From positions 1 through 48,941 of the forward strand of contig JAOUOT010000020.1 in NCBI GenBank assembly GCA_029880265.1: DNA of 48,941 bases. Reading direction: 5' to 3'. Positions 24,566 to 33,542 of the stretch are shown one piece after another; within the stretch, counting starts at the first letter, position 1; each line of letters starts with the position of its first letter. The notes below the pieces were generated by a model that was not told the origin of the DNA, made no database searches, and worked only from the letters and a program-made list of their open reading frames with translations. Made by a program: the position numbers and the translations under genes. This stretch comes from Spirochaetia bacterium (lineage in GTDB: Bacteria > Spirochaetota > Leptospiria > Turneriellales > JAOUOS01).

Positions 24566-25816
24566 TCAATCGGTAGATACTTCAAACAGCACGTTAGCCA
24601 GTCTCTTTTCAATCATTGATATTACATCTTTGTCGCTACCGATAATGCCAATGTCGGTGTTAATTTGAAACGCGACAGCGGCCTTATGCCTTGTATAATA
24701 CAGAAGACTCGAACAATAACCCGGAATCCAACCTTTATGGCCGTATGTAATATTGCCCTTCTTATCTTCTTTAATCGTTGTGCCAATACCGTACTTTGTA
24801 CCGGGAGCCGCGAGAACGCCCTGAAAAAGCTCTTTCAAGTATTTTCCCGATAGGGCCCTGCCTTCATACAGGATTTTTCCCCAAAGCGCGAGATCTTCTG
24901 ATGTGCTGATGAAACCGCCGCCGGCCCATTCAATACCGGGGTTCCATGACATCAACCCGGGCTGAATTGTTGTTTTAGCGGGAAGCTGAAAAATGTTATC
25001 GACAGAAAGATAACCCGAAGCCAGATCGGTAAGATTTTTTTTGTCGGATGGTTCGGTCATGTTAAGATTCAAAGGAGCCAAAATTCTTGATCTTATTTCG
25101 TCAAAAAGATTATTTTCGGTTACTTTTTCAACAATGATTCCCGCGATAATATATCCCGTATCGCTGTAATGAAAGCCGCTGCCCGGTTTAAATATCGCCG
25201 CGGCGTCTAGTATATATGTGATAAGCTCTATAGGTTTAAGATGGGGCATTTCTCTCTTTTTGCTCTCTCTAATAGCTTTTATAAACCTGGGCGATTCAAG
25301 ATGATTTTCAATGCCTGAACTGTGAGTTAAAAGATGCCGCAGCGTAATCTCGTTATTGTTGGCCAGCCGGTTAAACCAGTTTTCACTGCCAATATATTGT
25401 TTAACGGGAACATCTAAGTTCAGTTTTCCCTCCCTGACAAGATCAAGTATGACGGCCCCGGTAAAGGTTTTACCGATACTTGCCGCCAGCATTCTAGAGT
25501 TTATGTTCATGGAAGTTTTTTGTTCTATGTCTGAAAAACCGGCGGCAAATGCGTCAACAGTTCCATCATGAAGAACATAAGCCGCCGTCATCCCGGGAAA
25601 ACGATACTCTTTTACAATCAGCTCAATTTCTTTTTGAAAGCGATTTTTTATTTCTGATTGATTTTTCTTTTCGCGGCAGCCCTGCAAAATTATTATGCCG
25701 GATGAAACAACAAAAAAAAATAATAATCTTGCCGCCATACCGGCTGTTACCTTTGTTATTCTAATTAATTCAAAAAAGTGTACCATTGAAAATTTAATTC
25801 TATTAATAACTTGCAT
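24566..25816 (-). CDS. serine hydrolase, beta-lactamase/class C family lipoprotein
   Basis: Numbered from the start at 25816, the 416-residue protein has SxxK at Ser113-Lys116 (ASIGKTF), Tyr217 in HYSDTG (YxN replaced by YxD) and His360 in GHKGWIPG (HxG). This is the serine beta-lactamase/D-aminopeptidase/esterase fold. A hydrophobic segment ending IILQGC (Cys47) marks a lipoprotein. AAAAGGAAATAGT supports the start at 25816; an ATG at 25738 would give a more typical 21-residue signal peptide and cannot be excluded. The substrate is unknown, with peptidoglycan peptides or esters likely. Confidence 0.85.
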   Translation of the reverse strand: MQVINRIKFSMVHFFELIRITKVTAGMAARLLFFFVVSSGIIILQGCREKKNQSEIKNRFQKEIELIVKEYRFPGMTAAYVLHDGTVDAFAAGFSDIEQKTSMNINSRMLAASIGKTFTGAVILDLVREGKLNLDVPVKQYIGSENWFNRLANNNEITLRHLLTHSSGIENHLESPRFIKAIRESKKREMPHLKPIELITYILDAAAIFKPGSGFHYSDTGYIIAGIIVEKVTENNLFDEIRSRILAPLNLNMTEPSDKKNLTDLASGYLSVDNIFQLPAKTTIQPGLMSWNPGIEWAGGGFISTSEDLALWGKILYEGRALSGKYLKELFQGVLAAPGTKYGIGTTIKEDKKGNITYGHKGWIPGYCSSLLYYTRHKAAVAFQINTDIGIIGSDKDVISMIEKRLANVLFEVSTD

Positions 25817-25987
25817 ACTATTTCCTTTTAAATAATCTTTCAATTTCATATAAATATGGAGCCGTGTAGCAAGTAAGAAATTTGCCGCAGGGGCACAAAA
25901 GCACATTTTTGATTTTATAAAATTCTCTGTGAACTCTGCGCCCCCTTGGCTTCTATTTTCTGTATTTTTACACACCCCCTTCATAAT

Positions 25988-26812
25988 TTAATCAAGTACC
26001 TCTTTATTAAAAAACATCTCTCTGTCTTTTATCAGAACATAAGCTGTAACAATCAAAAGCAAACCTGTCTGAATTACCTTGCTGTCTGGATGGGTTGAAA
26101 AAATCTCATTGCTGATGTTCGCAGACAAATGAAATAGTATGGGAACCAGAATATTTCTTTTTGCTTTATAATAAAGCCAGTTCATTAGAATTACAAAAAC
26201 AAAAAGGCTTAGTATGAAATTAAGAGAGTACAATGCCCCTTCGGCGATAACATTGCTGTGATAGTATCCCTTTACAAATGAGAGGGGCAGATGCCAGAAC
26301 ACCCAGTATACCGCGAATATCATAGATGTTTTAAATAGATTATATTTTCTGCGTAATGTGTCTGTACCATAACTGTGCCAGGCAAACTCTTCGAGAATAG
26401 GCGCTGAAATTAATATTATCCAGGGCGAAAAGAGCGCTGAAGTAAATGTCGCGTTACCTGTAATAATAAACTGATCCAGAGAATGACCAAAGAGCGTTGA
26501 AATAAGCTGCCCGCCAACCATGGTGAAAAAGATTAGAAAGATAGACAGAAATGTGTATACATGACTGTACTGCTCAATGTTAAAGAACCTTCTTTTAAAA
26601 TCGGCAGTCAGCTCTCTGTTTCTGTAAACCAGAGCAAGCGCCACAATTACGGGCGCCGCAAGCCCGCACATTCCTAGTATTTGCTGCCCCAAGAGAGTCA
26701 GCATACTTTGTTCGGGCAGATGGCTAAGGTAGGCTACCGCAAACCAAAGTACCCAAGGGATGAGTACTGAATATCCGTAAAAAGTTAATGTTTTGTTGTA
26801 TTTATGTATCAT
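25988..26812 (-). CDS. CPBP family intramembrane metalloprotease
   Basis: The 274-residue protein has about seven or eight membrane helices. The Abi/CPBP motifs are ILEEFAWHSYG (glutamate pair), VYWVFWHLPLSF (FxxxH-like) and FHLSANI (HxxxN-like). The usual arginine of EExxxR is not at the expected place (EEFAWH), so activity should be checked. AAAGGAGAAAAAA precedes the ATG. It lies 24 bases downstream of the outer-membrane protein gene and is probably co-transcribed with it. Confidence 0.82.
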   Translation of the reverse strand: MIHKYNKTLTFYGYSVLIPWVLWFAVAYLSHLPEQSMLTLLGQQILGMCGLAAPVIVALALVYRNRELTADFKRRFFNIEQYSHVYTFLSIFLIFFTMVGGQLISTLFGHSLDQFIITGNATFTSALFSPWIILISAPILEEFAWHSYGTDTLRRKYNLFKTSMIFAVYWVFWHLPLSFVKGYYHSNVIAEGALYSLNFILSLFVFVILMNWLYYKAKRNILVPILFHLSANISNEIFSTHPDSKVIQTGLLLIVTAYVLIKDREMFFNKEVLD

Positions 26813-26836
26813 TTTTTTCTCCTTTATAAAAAATTT

Positions 26837-27763
26837 TTAAAATTGGTATAGGCCTTGAATTTCTGTATAAAATCCGTTATTAAGGTCCGTTGTGAAATCA
26901 TCGCCGTGGCGTTCAACTGCCCCAAATGTGTATCCGGCAGATATCTTCAAAATTGATATGTCAAATGTGACAAAGCCGCCATAATACTGAACTGAGAAAA
27001 CTTCTTCTCTGTTCGCCAGATCAAATGTCGCGTCTTCGCGTTTTAGGCCAATGCCGACGCCGGCAAAGTCGCCAAACTCATGGGTTGAATCGAAAAAGCG
27101 ATACCATAAAATTGATTCAAAAATAATGTCGCCGGCATCGCGAAGTCTGTCAAAGCGAACATCATTGGTAAGTCGAATTTTGCTTTTGGCTCCGAGAGTC
27201 ATAGAAAAGTTGGGGCCCGTTAAAAAGCTGAAATCAATTTTAATGAAGTCGCTTTCTTTTTGGTAGCGTATCAGGGGAACAGGAATAACCAGAAGAGGTT
27301 TTCCGTTAGAAAGTTTAACTCCAAAATCTCCCACCGCTAAGCCTAACCCAAAGATTAGAGCCGAAGATTCTTCGTTAAAAAAATCGTACCCGACAGCCGT
27401 ACCCAGCTGAAAAGTGCGCAATCCGCCGCCAAAAGGATCGTCCGATTCGCTCCTGAATATCACAAGCGTATTCCACGCCTCATGATATATGTCTCCCAGA
27501 AAATTAGCGGCGTGATAATCTGAAGGCGCGTTAAAAAGAGGGTCTTTCATGAATTTGCTGTATTGGTATGACGCAACAAACATGTTTATATCATTCTTTA
27601 ACGCAATGGCCACGCCGGGCGAATGCACGCTTTGAGATGCCAGTGACGCATAACTGTATACGCCAATGGGAATTAATTTATATTCATTTTCTTTCGCATC
27701 TTCCGACGCGACAAGATGACCAGAAAGAACCAGCAGTAAGAATGAAATTAAAAATATTTTCAT
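26837..27763 (-). CDS. secreted beta-barrel outer-membrane protein
   Basis: Starting at 27763 (AGAGG 6 bases before), the 308-residue protein opens with a signal peptide (MKIFLISFLLLVLSGHLVAS). It continues with alternating strands (NMFVASYQYSKFMKD, IKIDFSFLTGPNFSMTLG, SILKISAGYTFGA) and ends in the aromatic terminus EIQGLYQF, as barrels do. Longer in-frame starts upstream add a basic, signal-incompatible extension. No named family was recognised. Confidence 0.65.
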   Translation of the reverse strand: MKIFLISFLLLVLSGHLVASEDAKENEYKLIPIGVYSYASLASQSVHSPGVAIALKNDINMFVASYQYSKFMKDPLFNAPSDYHAANFLGDIYHEAWNTLVIFRSESDDPFGGGLRTFQLGTAVGYDFFNEESSALIFGLGLAVGDFGVKLSNGKPLLVIPVPLIRYQKESDFIKIDFSFLTGPNFSMTLGAKSKIRLTNDVRFDRLRDAGDIIFESILWYRFFDSTHEFGDFAGVGIGLKREDATFDLANREEVFSVQYYGGFVTFDISILKISAGYTFGAVERHGDDFTTDLNNGFYTEIQGLYQF

Positions 27764-28006
27764 GCTTAACCTCTTTTTATGATATTGCGCCAGATTCACT
27801 TCCGATGTTTTACAAATTTTTCTTTTTTTCATATTTTTTCCTTTAACTTGAATAATGTTTTCAAGTTGAGCTAAGCATATACTATTTTTTTGGCGCTGTC
27901 GTTCAGGTATGAAAAACCGAACCACTTTTTTTTTTAAAATAATTCCGATTTAAGCGATATTTATTGGCGCAATGAGAATAACCACGGCCATTGCGTCAAT
28001 AAAACA

Positions 28007-29116
28007 TCATTGCTTTTTTATTAAGTTTTGACGGTATTGAGTGGGAGTTGTATTATATTTTTTATTAAAGACTTCATGAAACGTGGTTTTCGAAGGGAAT
28101 CCGGCTTCGTAGGCCAGATGTAAAATATTGATATCAGGTTTTGAATTCAAAAGTTCAATAAAGTAATCGCAGCGGTATTCATTGACAAATTGCTTAAACC
28201 CTTTGCCGAACTTGTCATTTATGACAAAAGATAAAACATTTGGATGTACTTTAATCTGGTTAGCGGCAAGGCGAAGAGTAAGCGTTTCGTCAAGGTAGAG
28301 TTTTTCGTTTTCCATAATATTTATAATTTTTTTCTTCACATCTTTTATTTGAGAGTTGCTAAGATTTAACTTTTTGCTTATTTTGTCGCGAACCTGCTGC
28401 CAGGTTAATAAAGTGGGATTTTGAACGGCAAAAAATGTGATTACTATCATAAAGACGCTCGCGCCGAGAATTTGAACCAGATAAACTTCTTTTAGAATCT
28501 TCTGGTAATATGTTTCTGCGTATGTATAAATTAATCCGCCGCCAACCATAAAAATAAACACAGATATCAAAGCGAGAAACCAGCCTTTTTGCCGGGGGTT
28601 TTGAAAAGATTTTTTTAGTTTATTGCGATGCAAAAAGATTAATCTGATAATAGCCGCTGTATAAAATAAAAGAGAGGCCGCCGATAAAAAATTAAAAAAA
28701 GCTACCAGAAAAGGAGTTGTGCCTGAAAAAGTTTCATTTATATAAAATTGAACTTCTTCCGTTGAAAGAAAAATAATCGGGAAAAGACAAAATATAGAAT
28801 AAGCGGCAGCGGGTATAGAATGAATACCAAAAGAAAATCTGGGCGGATAATCAGAGTAGAAGGTATGATACACATAACGAAACATACATGGTCCGTACAG
28901 GTAGTTAAAAACTCCGGTTAACAGAAGCAAAGGATATTTGGCAAGCAAATTCGGAGTATCGGGAAAAAGCAGGCTTAAAGACAAAAACAATAAAACAAAT
29001 GACAAATAAAGATTGCTCAAGTATTTTCGATTAGAAAAAACCTGATAAGCTAAAATGAAACCCATTGCCGAAGCGATGATAGAAAGTGTATATACTGTAT
29101 TCGGTATGTAGGGCAT
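28007..29116 (-). CDS. membrane-anchored AraC family regulator
   Basis: A 369-residue protein with about seven membrane helices in residues 1-235 and a C-terminal AraC DNA-binding domain. Its parts are LTLRLAANQIKVHPNVLSFV, then INILHLAYEAGFPSKTTFHE, and the closing FNKKYNTTPTQYRQN. It has the same architecture as the regulator at 6456. Promoter boxes at 29126-29155 lie just upstream. The adjacent minus-strand barrel/CPBP genes and the divergent HEAGH gene are candidate targets. Confidence 0.85.
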   Translation of the reverse strand: MPYIPNTVYTLSIIASAMGFILAYQVFSNRKYLSNLYLSFVLLFLSLSLLFPDTPNLLAKYPLLLLTGVFNYLYGPCMFRYVYHTFYSDYPPRFSFGIHSIPAAAYSIFCLFPIIFLSTEEVQFYINETFSGTTPFLVAFFNFLSAASLLFYTAAIIRLIFLHRNKLKKSFQNPRQKGWFLALISVFIFMVGGGLIYTYAETYYQKILKEVYLVQILGASVFMIVITFFAVQNPTLLTWQQVRDKISKKLNLSNSQIKDVKKKIINIMENEKLYLDETLTLRLAANQIKVHPNVLSFVINDKFGKGFKQFVNEYRCDYFIELLNSKPDINILHLAYEAGFPSKTTFHEVFNKKYNTTPTQYRQNLIKKQ

Positions 29117-29125
29117 GGCTCAATC

Positions 29126-29155
29126 ATAAAAGAACAAATATAAATTGGCCGTCAA
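29126..29155 (-). promoter_or_regulatory. promoter of the araC-type gene at 28007
   Basis: Minus strand: TTGACG (29155-29150), 18-bp spacer, TTTTAT (29131-29126), then 9 bases to the ATG at 29116. Nearly leaderless. Confidence 0.4.
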
Positions 29156-29286
29156 GAGAAATAAATACGGTTACTTATAGAATCTAATAATATATCTTAC
29201 AATTGATTTTATAAATGAATAAAAATATTCAGCAATTACGATTGACAAAATGATTCAACAGAGCGTCTGTAGATATCAATAAGATT

Positions 29287-30591
29287 ATGATTATATTAAA
29301 AGATATGCTTTCATCTCAAGTAAGAATTCGATTTTTGACGATTCTTATTACATTTCTCGCTTTAGGCGACAAAATTACGGCGCAAGAAATAGAAACAGAG
29401 AATCGCGCGGCGAATAAGATAGAAGATATCAAATCGACCGACAAAGAACAAAATAACGATTTCAATTTGCCGAAAGACTACAAGATAACGCTTGGCTATT
29501 TTACCGACTTAAGATTTATAGCTTCAAACGGCATTTTATTTAATAAGCTGGGATATGATCTTTATTATAAATTAATTTCGCCGCATATGCCCCAAACTAT
29601 AGGAAAATTTGTTGAACCGGTATGGAACGCTTTTGTTACGTTCCATTTTACTTTGTGGCCCCATGAAGCGGGGCACTGGTGCCGGGCCAACCAGGCTGAC
29701 GGAAATTTTATAATGACAAAATACCAGTTTCCAATTCCTGTTATGAAAATGATTATGCCCGAAGGCGGCCCTCTTCCTGAACAAGAAGCCGTTATGTCGT
29801 CGGGCGGTTTTGAAATAAACAATTTAATGCGCCGCCAAACGGAATATGATTTTTATTTAAAGGGTTATCGATACACAGAAGATATGGCGCATAGTTTTAT
29901 TCAGAGCATATTTTTTCCGATGTATACTTTGCTGTTTGCCTTTACCGACCCCAAAAAACCTCAGACATGGGAAAACACATACGGCGATCCTGTTCAATAC
30001 ACAAAAATTATTTTTGAACATTATTACGGCAGACCGTCAATCAACGCTGAAAACAAAACAGACCCGGCTTTGGTCGCTTTATATAATGAAATTTTCTGGG
30101 TCAATCTTGCCGCAACATTTCTTGACCCCATGCTTTATCAATCTGCGCCGGCCATGACTGCAGATATAAATAAGCGGCCCTTGATTAGAAAGCCATGGTT
30201 ACTGGGAGATAACGCGTTCAGATGGATGTTTTCTTTGCAGTTTAACCCCGGCGCCTTAGGTTATGAGGTTTATTTTACAAATCATTTTCGAATAAGCGAA
30301 AAATATTTCGCGTTAAATATCAGGTATGGGCGTCCCTTTAAAAATTACGGCTTTGGCATTTTTATGCCCGAAGTATTCTCTGGCGATACGTTCTCGCTGG
30401 GCGCTTCTGTTGATGTTTTTAATCAGGCTATTTTTGGCGCAGGCTTTGGCGTTTCTTTAATACCGGCTTTCCATTTTGGTCAAAATTATAAAATTGCTCT
30501 GGATATATCATATAAAAGCAAGGGTTATATTCTGGGCAGAAAGCTTGAAAAAGGCGCCGAGTTTTTATTGCATACAATTTTAGAGTTTTAA
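29287..30591 (+). CDS. unknown secreted protein with HEAGH motif and barrel-like C-terminus
   Basis: A 434-residue protein with a signal-like N-terminus (IRFLTILITFLALGDKITAQ) and a metalloprotease-type HExxH motif, HEAGH, at residues 126-130 (TLWPHEAGHWCRAN). A conserved-looking GGFEINNLMRRQTEYDF follows. The last 130 residues alternate aromatic and glycine residues (YFALNIRYGRPFKNYGF, AIFGAGFGVSLIPAFHF) and end ILEF, like an outer-membrane barrel. I cannot name a family. A zinc protease domain fused to a barrel or membrane-associated domain is plausible. The start is uncertain: an ATG 18 bases downstream (29305) fits the signal peptide better. Confidence 0.6.
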   Translation: MIILKDMLSSQVRIRFLTILITFLALGDKITAQEIETENRAANKIEDIKSTDKEQNNDFNLPKDYKITLGYFTDLRFIASNGILFNKLGYDLYYKLISPHMPQTIGKFVEPVWNAFVTFHFTLWPHEAGHWCRANQADGNFIMTKYQFPIPVMKMIMPEGGPLPEQEAVMSSGGFEINNLMRRQTEYDFYLKGYRYTEDMAHSFIQSIFFPMYTLLFAFTDPKKPQTWENTYGDPVQYTKIIFEHYYGRPSINAENKTDPALVALYNEIFWVNLAATFLDPMLYQSAPAMTADINKRPLIRKPWLLGDNAFRWMFSLQFNPGALGYEVYFTNHFRISEKYFALNIRYGRPFKNYGFGIFMPEVFSGDTFSLGASVDVFNQAIFGAGFGVSLIPAFHFGQNYKIALDISYKSKGYILGRKLEKGAEFLLHTILEF

Positions 30592-30609
30592 AAAAATCGT
30601 AAAAAAAAG

Positions 30610-30638
30610 TTGACAAAACGAACGAACGTTCGTACTAT
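30610..30638 (+). promoter_or_regulatory. sigma70 promoter with TetR operator in the spacer
   Basis: TTGACA (30610-30615), 17-bp spacer, TACTAT (30633-30638), 6 bases before the ATG of tetR, so the mRNA should be leaderless. The spacer holds a perfect 12-bp palindrome ACGAACGTTCGT (30622-30633), with a third CGAA half nearby. This is a typical TetR-family operator and points to tight autorepression. Confidence 0.8.
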
Positions 30639-30644
30639 ATCAAA

Positions 30645-31187
30645 ATGAAAAACAAATCCAGGGATATTCTTTTTGCCGCATTAAGTTTATTTTCAGAGAA
30701 CGGCTACCACGCGACTTCGATGCGGGCGATTGCAAAAAAGGCAGATATTGTTCAAAGTTCAATATATAACCATTATGAAAATAAAGAGGCCATTTTAATT
30801 GCAATTGTCAGGTTAATGAGCGATGAAGTTGAAAAAACCTTAGACATTGATTTGAAACTTTCAAAAAAAGAGAGAATAAAAAAATTCACAAATAAGATCA
30901 AAGAATCTGTAAATAAAAACAGAGAATTCTGGAGATTGATTCATTCGGTAAGAATGGGAAAAGATTTAATAAAAATTATTAATCATGAAGCCTTGGGACT
31001 TCAAGAAATGATAATGAAAAAGATCTCAGTTCTGCTAAGCGTTGAAAAAAAGCCTGTTAAAGAAGCTGAAATATTGTTATTCTGGGCCGCTATAGACGGT
31101 ATTATTGCGGCTTTTTTGCTGGTAGAAAACTACCCGCTAGATAGAGTATTAGAAAACTTTTCAAAATTATTTTATGAAGGAGCATAA
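30645..31187 (+). CDS. TetR family transcriptional regulator
   Basis: A 180-residue protein with an N-terminal TetR helix-turn-helix (residues 5-55: ILFAALSLFSENGYHATSMR, then IVQSSIYNHYENKEAI) and an all-helical ligand domain. Its promoter contains a palindrome between -35 and -10, so it probably represses itself and the alpha/beta hydrolase gene that starts 1 base after its stop. Confidence 0.9.
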   Translation: MKNKSRDILFAALSLFSENGYHATSMRAIAKKADIVQSSIYNHYENKEAILIAIVRLMSDEVEKTLDIDLKLSKKERIKKFTNKIKESVNKNREFWRLIHSVRMGKDLIKIINHEALGLQEMIMKKISVLLSVEKKPVKEAEILLFWAAIDGIIAAFLLVENYPLDRVLENFSKLFYEGA

Positions 31188-31188
31188 A

Positions 31189-32046
31189 ATGAAAACAAAT
31201 AACTGGTTAGATAAAAAAGAGTATCCGTTTCAAACGAAAAGCATAAATATAGACGGATTTATCATGAACTATACAGATGAAGGCGAAGGAGATAATCTTT
31301 TATTCGTTCATGGTACCCCGAGCTGGTCGTTTGGGTATAGAAATGTTATCAAAAAATTAAGTTCAAAATACAGATGCATCGCGCCCGATCATTTAGGGTT
31401 CGGTCTTTCTGAAAAACCCGAAAATATTGACTACACTCCGCAGGGACATGCAAAAAGACTTAAAGACTTCATAAAAGAGTTGAAATTAAAAAGCTTTCAT
31501 ATTGTGGTTCATGATTTTGGCGGACCAATAGGGTTAAGCTGCGCTATAGATATGCCCGAAAAAATAAATAGCATAACAATATTGAATACATGGCTGTGGC
31601 CGTTAAATGATTATACGCATTTTGCAAAACCTTCGAAAATTATAAAAACTGTCTTTGGGAAATTTTTGTACTTAAACTTAAATTTCTCGGCAAAAGTTCT
31701 TGTTAAAAAAGGTTTTTACAATAAGAAGAATTTAACAAAAATAATTCACCGGCATTATATAAAACCCCAAAATAAACAGGCCAGAAAGGCGGCTTATGAA
31801 TTTGCCCTGTCATTGTTAGGCGAGAGCGATTGGTACGCAAAGTTATGGGAAAATAAAAATAAAATTCAAGGCATACCGACAAAAATTCTATGGGGGATGA
31901 AAGACGAACTATTGCCCGCAGATTTGCTGCTTGAAAAATGGCGTGAGGGATTTCCCGCCGCGTCTGTGATTGAAATAAAAGACTGCGGACACTTTATTCA
32001 GGAAGAAAAACCAGATTCTGTTGCACAGGCGATAAAAGAGCAATAG
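31189..32046 (+). CDS. alpha/beta hydrolase, haloalkane dehalogenase-like
   Basis: Starting at 31189 (GAAGGAG 6 bases before), the 285-residue protein has HGTPSWSFGYR (oxyanion region, residues 41-51), the nucleophile elbow VVHDFGGPIG with Asp109, an acid in MKDE (Asp239) and the catalytic His268 in DCGHFIQEE. An aspartate nucleophile points to dehalogenase or epoxide-hydrolase chemistry. The halide-binding tryptophan that usually follows the aspartate is a phenylalanine, so the substrate is open. It is cytoplasmic and co-transcribed with TetR. Confidence 0.85.
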   Translation: MKTNNWLDKKEYPFQTKSINIDGFIMNYTDEGEGDNLLFVHGTPSWSFGYRNVIKKLSSKYRCIAPDHLGFGLSEKPENIDYTPQGHAKRLKDFIKELKLKSFHIVVHDFGGPIGLSCAIDMPEKINSITILNTWLWPLNDYTHFAKPSKIIKTVFGKFLYLNLNFSAKVLVKKGFYNKKNLTKIIHRHYIKPQNKQARKAAYEFALSLLGESDWYAKLWENKNKIQGIPTKILWGMKDELLPADLLLEKWREGFPAASVIEIKDCGHFIQEEKPDSVAQAIKEQ

Positions 32047-32075
32047 ACACATGAAAATATCAATTTTGATCATGA

Positions 32076-33437
32076 CTATACCTTTCCCGAAACCCATTCA
32101 CCCTTAATGAACTTATAACTGAAAATAGAGCCCAATAAAATAAACCATATAAATACAGAGCTCCATAATCCCAAGGTACCCAATTTTAATGAAATGCCGA
32201 GAATATATGCCAAAGGCAGCATCGCGAAAAAAGAGATTAAAGCGTTTGCCTTTAGTACCCAGTAAACATACCCCGCGCCTCTTAACGCGGAACTCATTAC
32301 CATTTGATAGGCATCGCCGGCTTGCGCAAGCGATACTATAATAAGGGCCGGTATGGCGTCTTGAATTACAAGAGTATTTTCTGTAAATATTTGAATAATT
32401 GATTTATTTAAAATAATGAAAATAATTCCCAGAATACTCATCATGAAAGCCGCGTAGTTAGCGCAGCGAAAAACAGCAAAACGGGCCAACTTAATTTTTT
32501 TTGAACCCATATTTTGCCCGAGTAGGGTTAGCGCGGCAATGCCAAAAGAAAATCCGGGCATAAAAGAGATGCTCATAATGCTGACTATAATATTAGTTGC
32601 CGCTACAGAGACCGTGCTAATGTTCGCCGAAAATTTATAGAAAATGAGAAAAGCAAAATGCATAAGAAAGCCCTCCAGAGCGGGGGAGAAGCTTAGGCGA
32701 GAAATATTTTTTAAAATTGTAAAATCGATCTTTTTCGCTTTAATTATAAAATAGGCTTTAAATTGTTTTTGAAAACAATATATAATAAAAACGGTTAGAC
32801 CGGCAATTGGGGCCAAAGAAGAAGCCATTGCCGCTCCTGTTGCGCCATAGGCGGGCATGTTTAATTTGCCAAAAATTAGAATATAATTTAGCCCGATATT
32901 AGCGATGGCCACTGCAAATGATGATAACATTGTGATGCGCGTTATACCCGTTGCGTTAAAAAAACCAATAAAAGCGGCATTTATAAGGTAGAATAAAACG
33001 CCGGCAAACCGGTACTGAAGAAAAGGAGAAGCAATTTTTATCATGTCATCTCTAACGGCAAAAAAATCTGCCAATTGAGGCGATACAATAATGCCGGTTA
33101 AAGATATAAAAATTCCCAGGAAGAAAAAAAACAAAAGGGCCGTAAGTAGAGTCTTACCCGCCGCCGGTATTTTTTTCTCGCCAATTCTGCGCGATACAAT
33201 AATTTGAATGCCGGTTGATCCTCCCATTAAAAAAGCCATGATTGTCCAGATGATCATGCCGCCTAGACCAACAGCGGCCTGCTGAGAAACGCCCAGCTTG
33301 CCTGTCATAATGGTATCGGTTATCATAACCGCGGTCTGGCTCATCATACCCAATGAAGACGGTATGGCGATTTGTAGAACTTTGCGGTTTAACCTGCTCG
33401 GTCTAAAAAGTAGAGTAATGCCCTTTATTAATTTCAT
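32076..33437 (-). CDS. MATE family multidrug/efflux transporter
   Basis: A 453-residue protein with twelve hydrophobic segments in two similar halves. MATE features are SSLGMMSQTAVMITDTIMTG and QQAAVGLGGMIIWTIMAFLM near the N-terminus and GIAALTLLGQNMGSKKIKLA in the second half. It exports organic cations or other compounds using Na+ or H+. It is convergent with the hydrolase gene, with 29 bases between. Confidence 0.88.
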   Translation of the reverse strand: MKLIKGITLLFRPSRLNRKVLQIAIPSSLGMMSQTAVMITDTIMTGKLGVSQQAAVGLGGMIIWTIMAFLMGGSTGIQIIVSRRIGEKKIPAAGKTLLTALLFFFFLGIFISLTGIIVSPQLADFFAVRDDMIKIASPFLQYRFAGVLFYLINAAFIGFFNATGITRITMLSSFAVAIANIGLNYILIFGKLNMPAYGATGAAMASSLAPIAGLTVFIIYCFQKQFKAYFIIKAKKIDFTILKNISRLSFSPALEGFLMHFAFLIFYKFSANISTVSVAATNIIVSIMSISFMPGFSFGIAALTLLGQNMGSKKIKLARFAVFRCANYAAFMMSILGIIFIILNKSIIQIFTENTLVIQDAIPALIIVSLAQAGDAYQMVMSSALRGAGYVYWVLKANALISFFAMLPLAYILGISLKLGTLGLWSSVFIWFILLGSIFSYKFIKGEWVSGKV

Positions 33438-33542
33438 TTAAAATTAGACTCGCAATCGATTTATGCTAAGTTGTCATAAATGCTAATAAGCTACAGGCGA
33501 AAACTGTTTTATGATATATAAGTTCAAAGATCAATAATGTTA

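Noticed and set aside
24566..25984. Full-length 472-residue start for the serine hydrolase
   Set aside because: The first 56 residues would place a lipoprotein signal 100 residues inside the protein; the ATG at 25816 has a good ribosome binding site and leaves the signal near the N-terminus.
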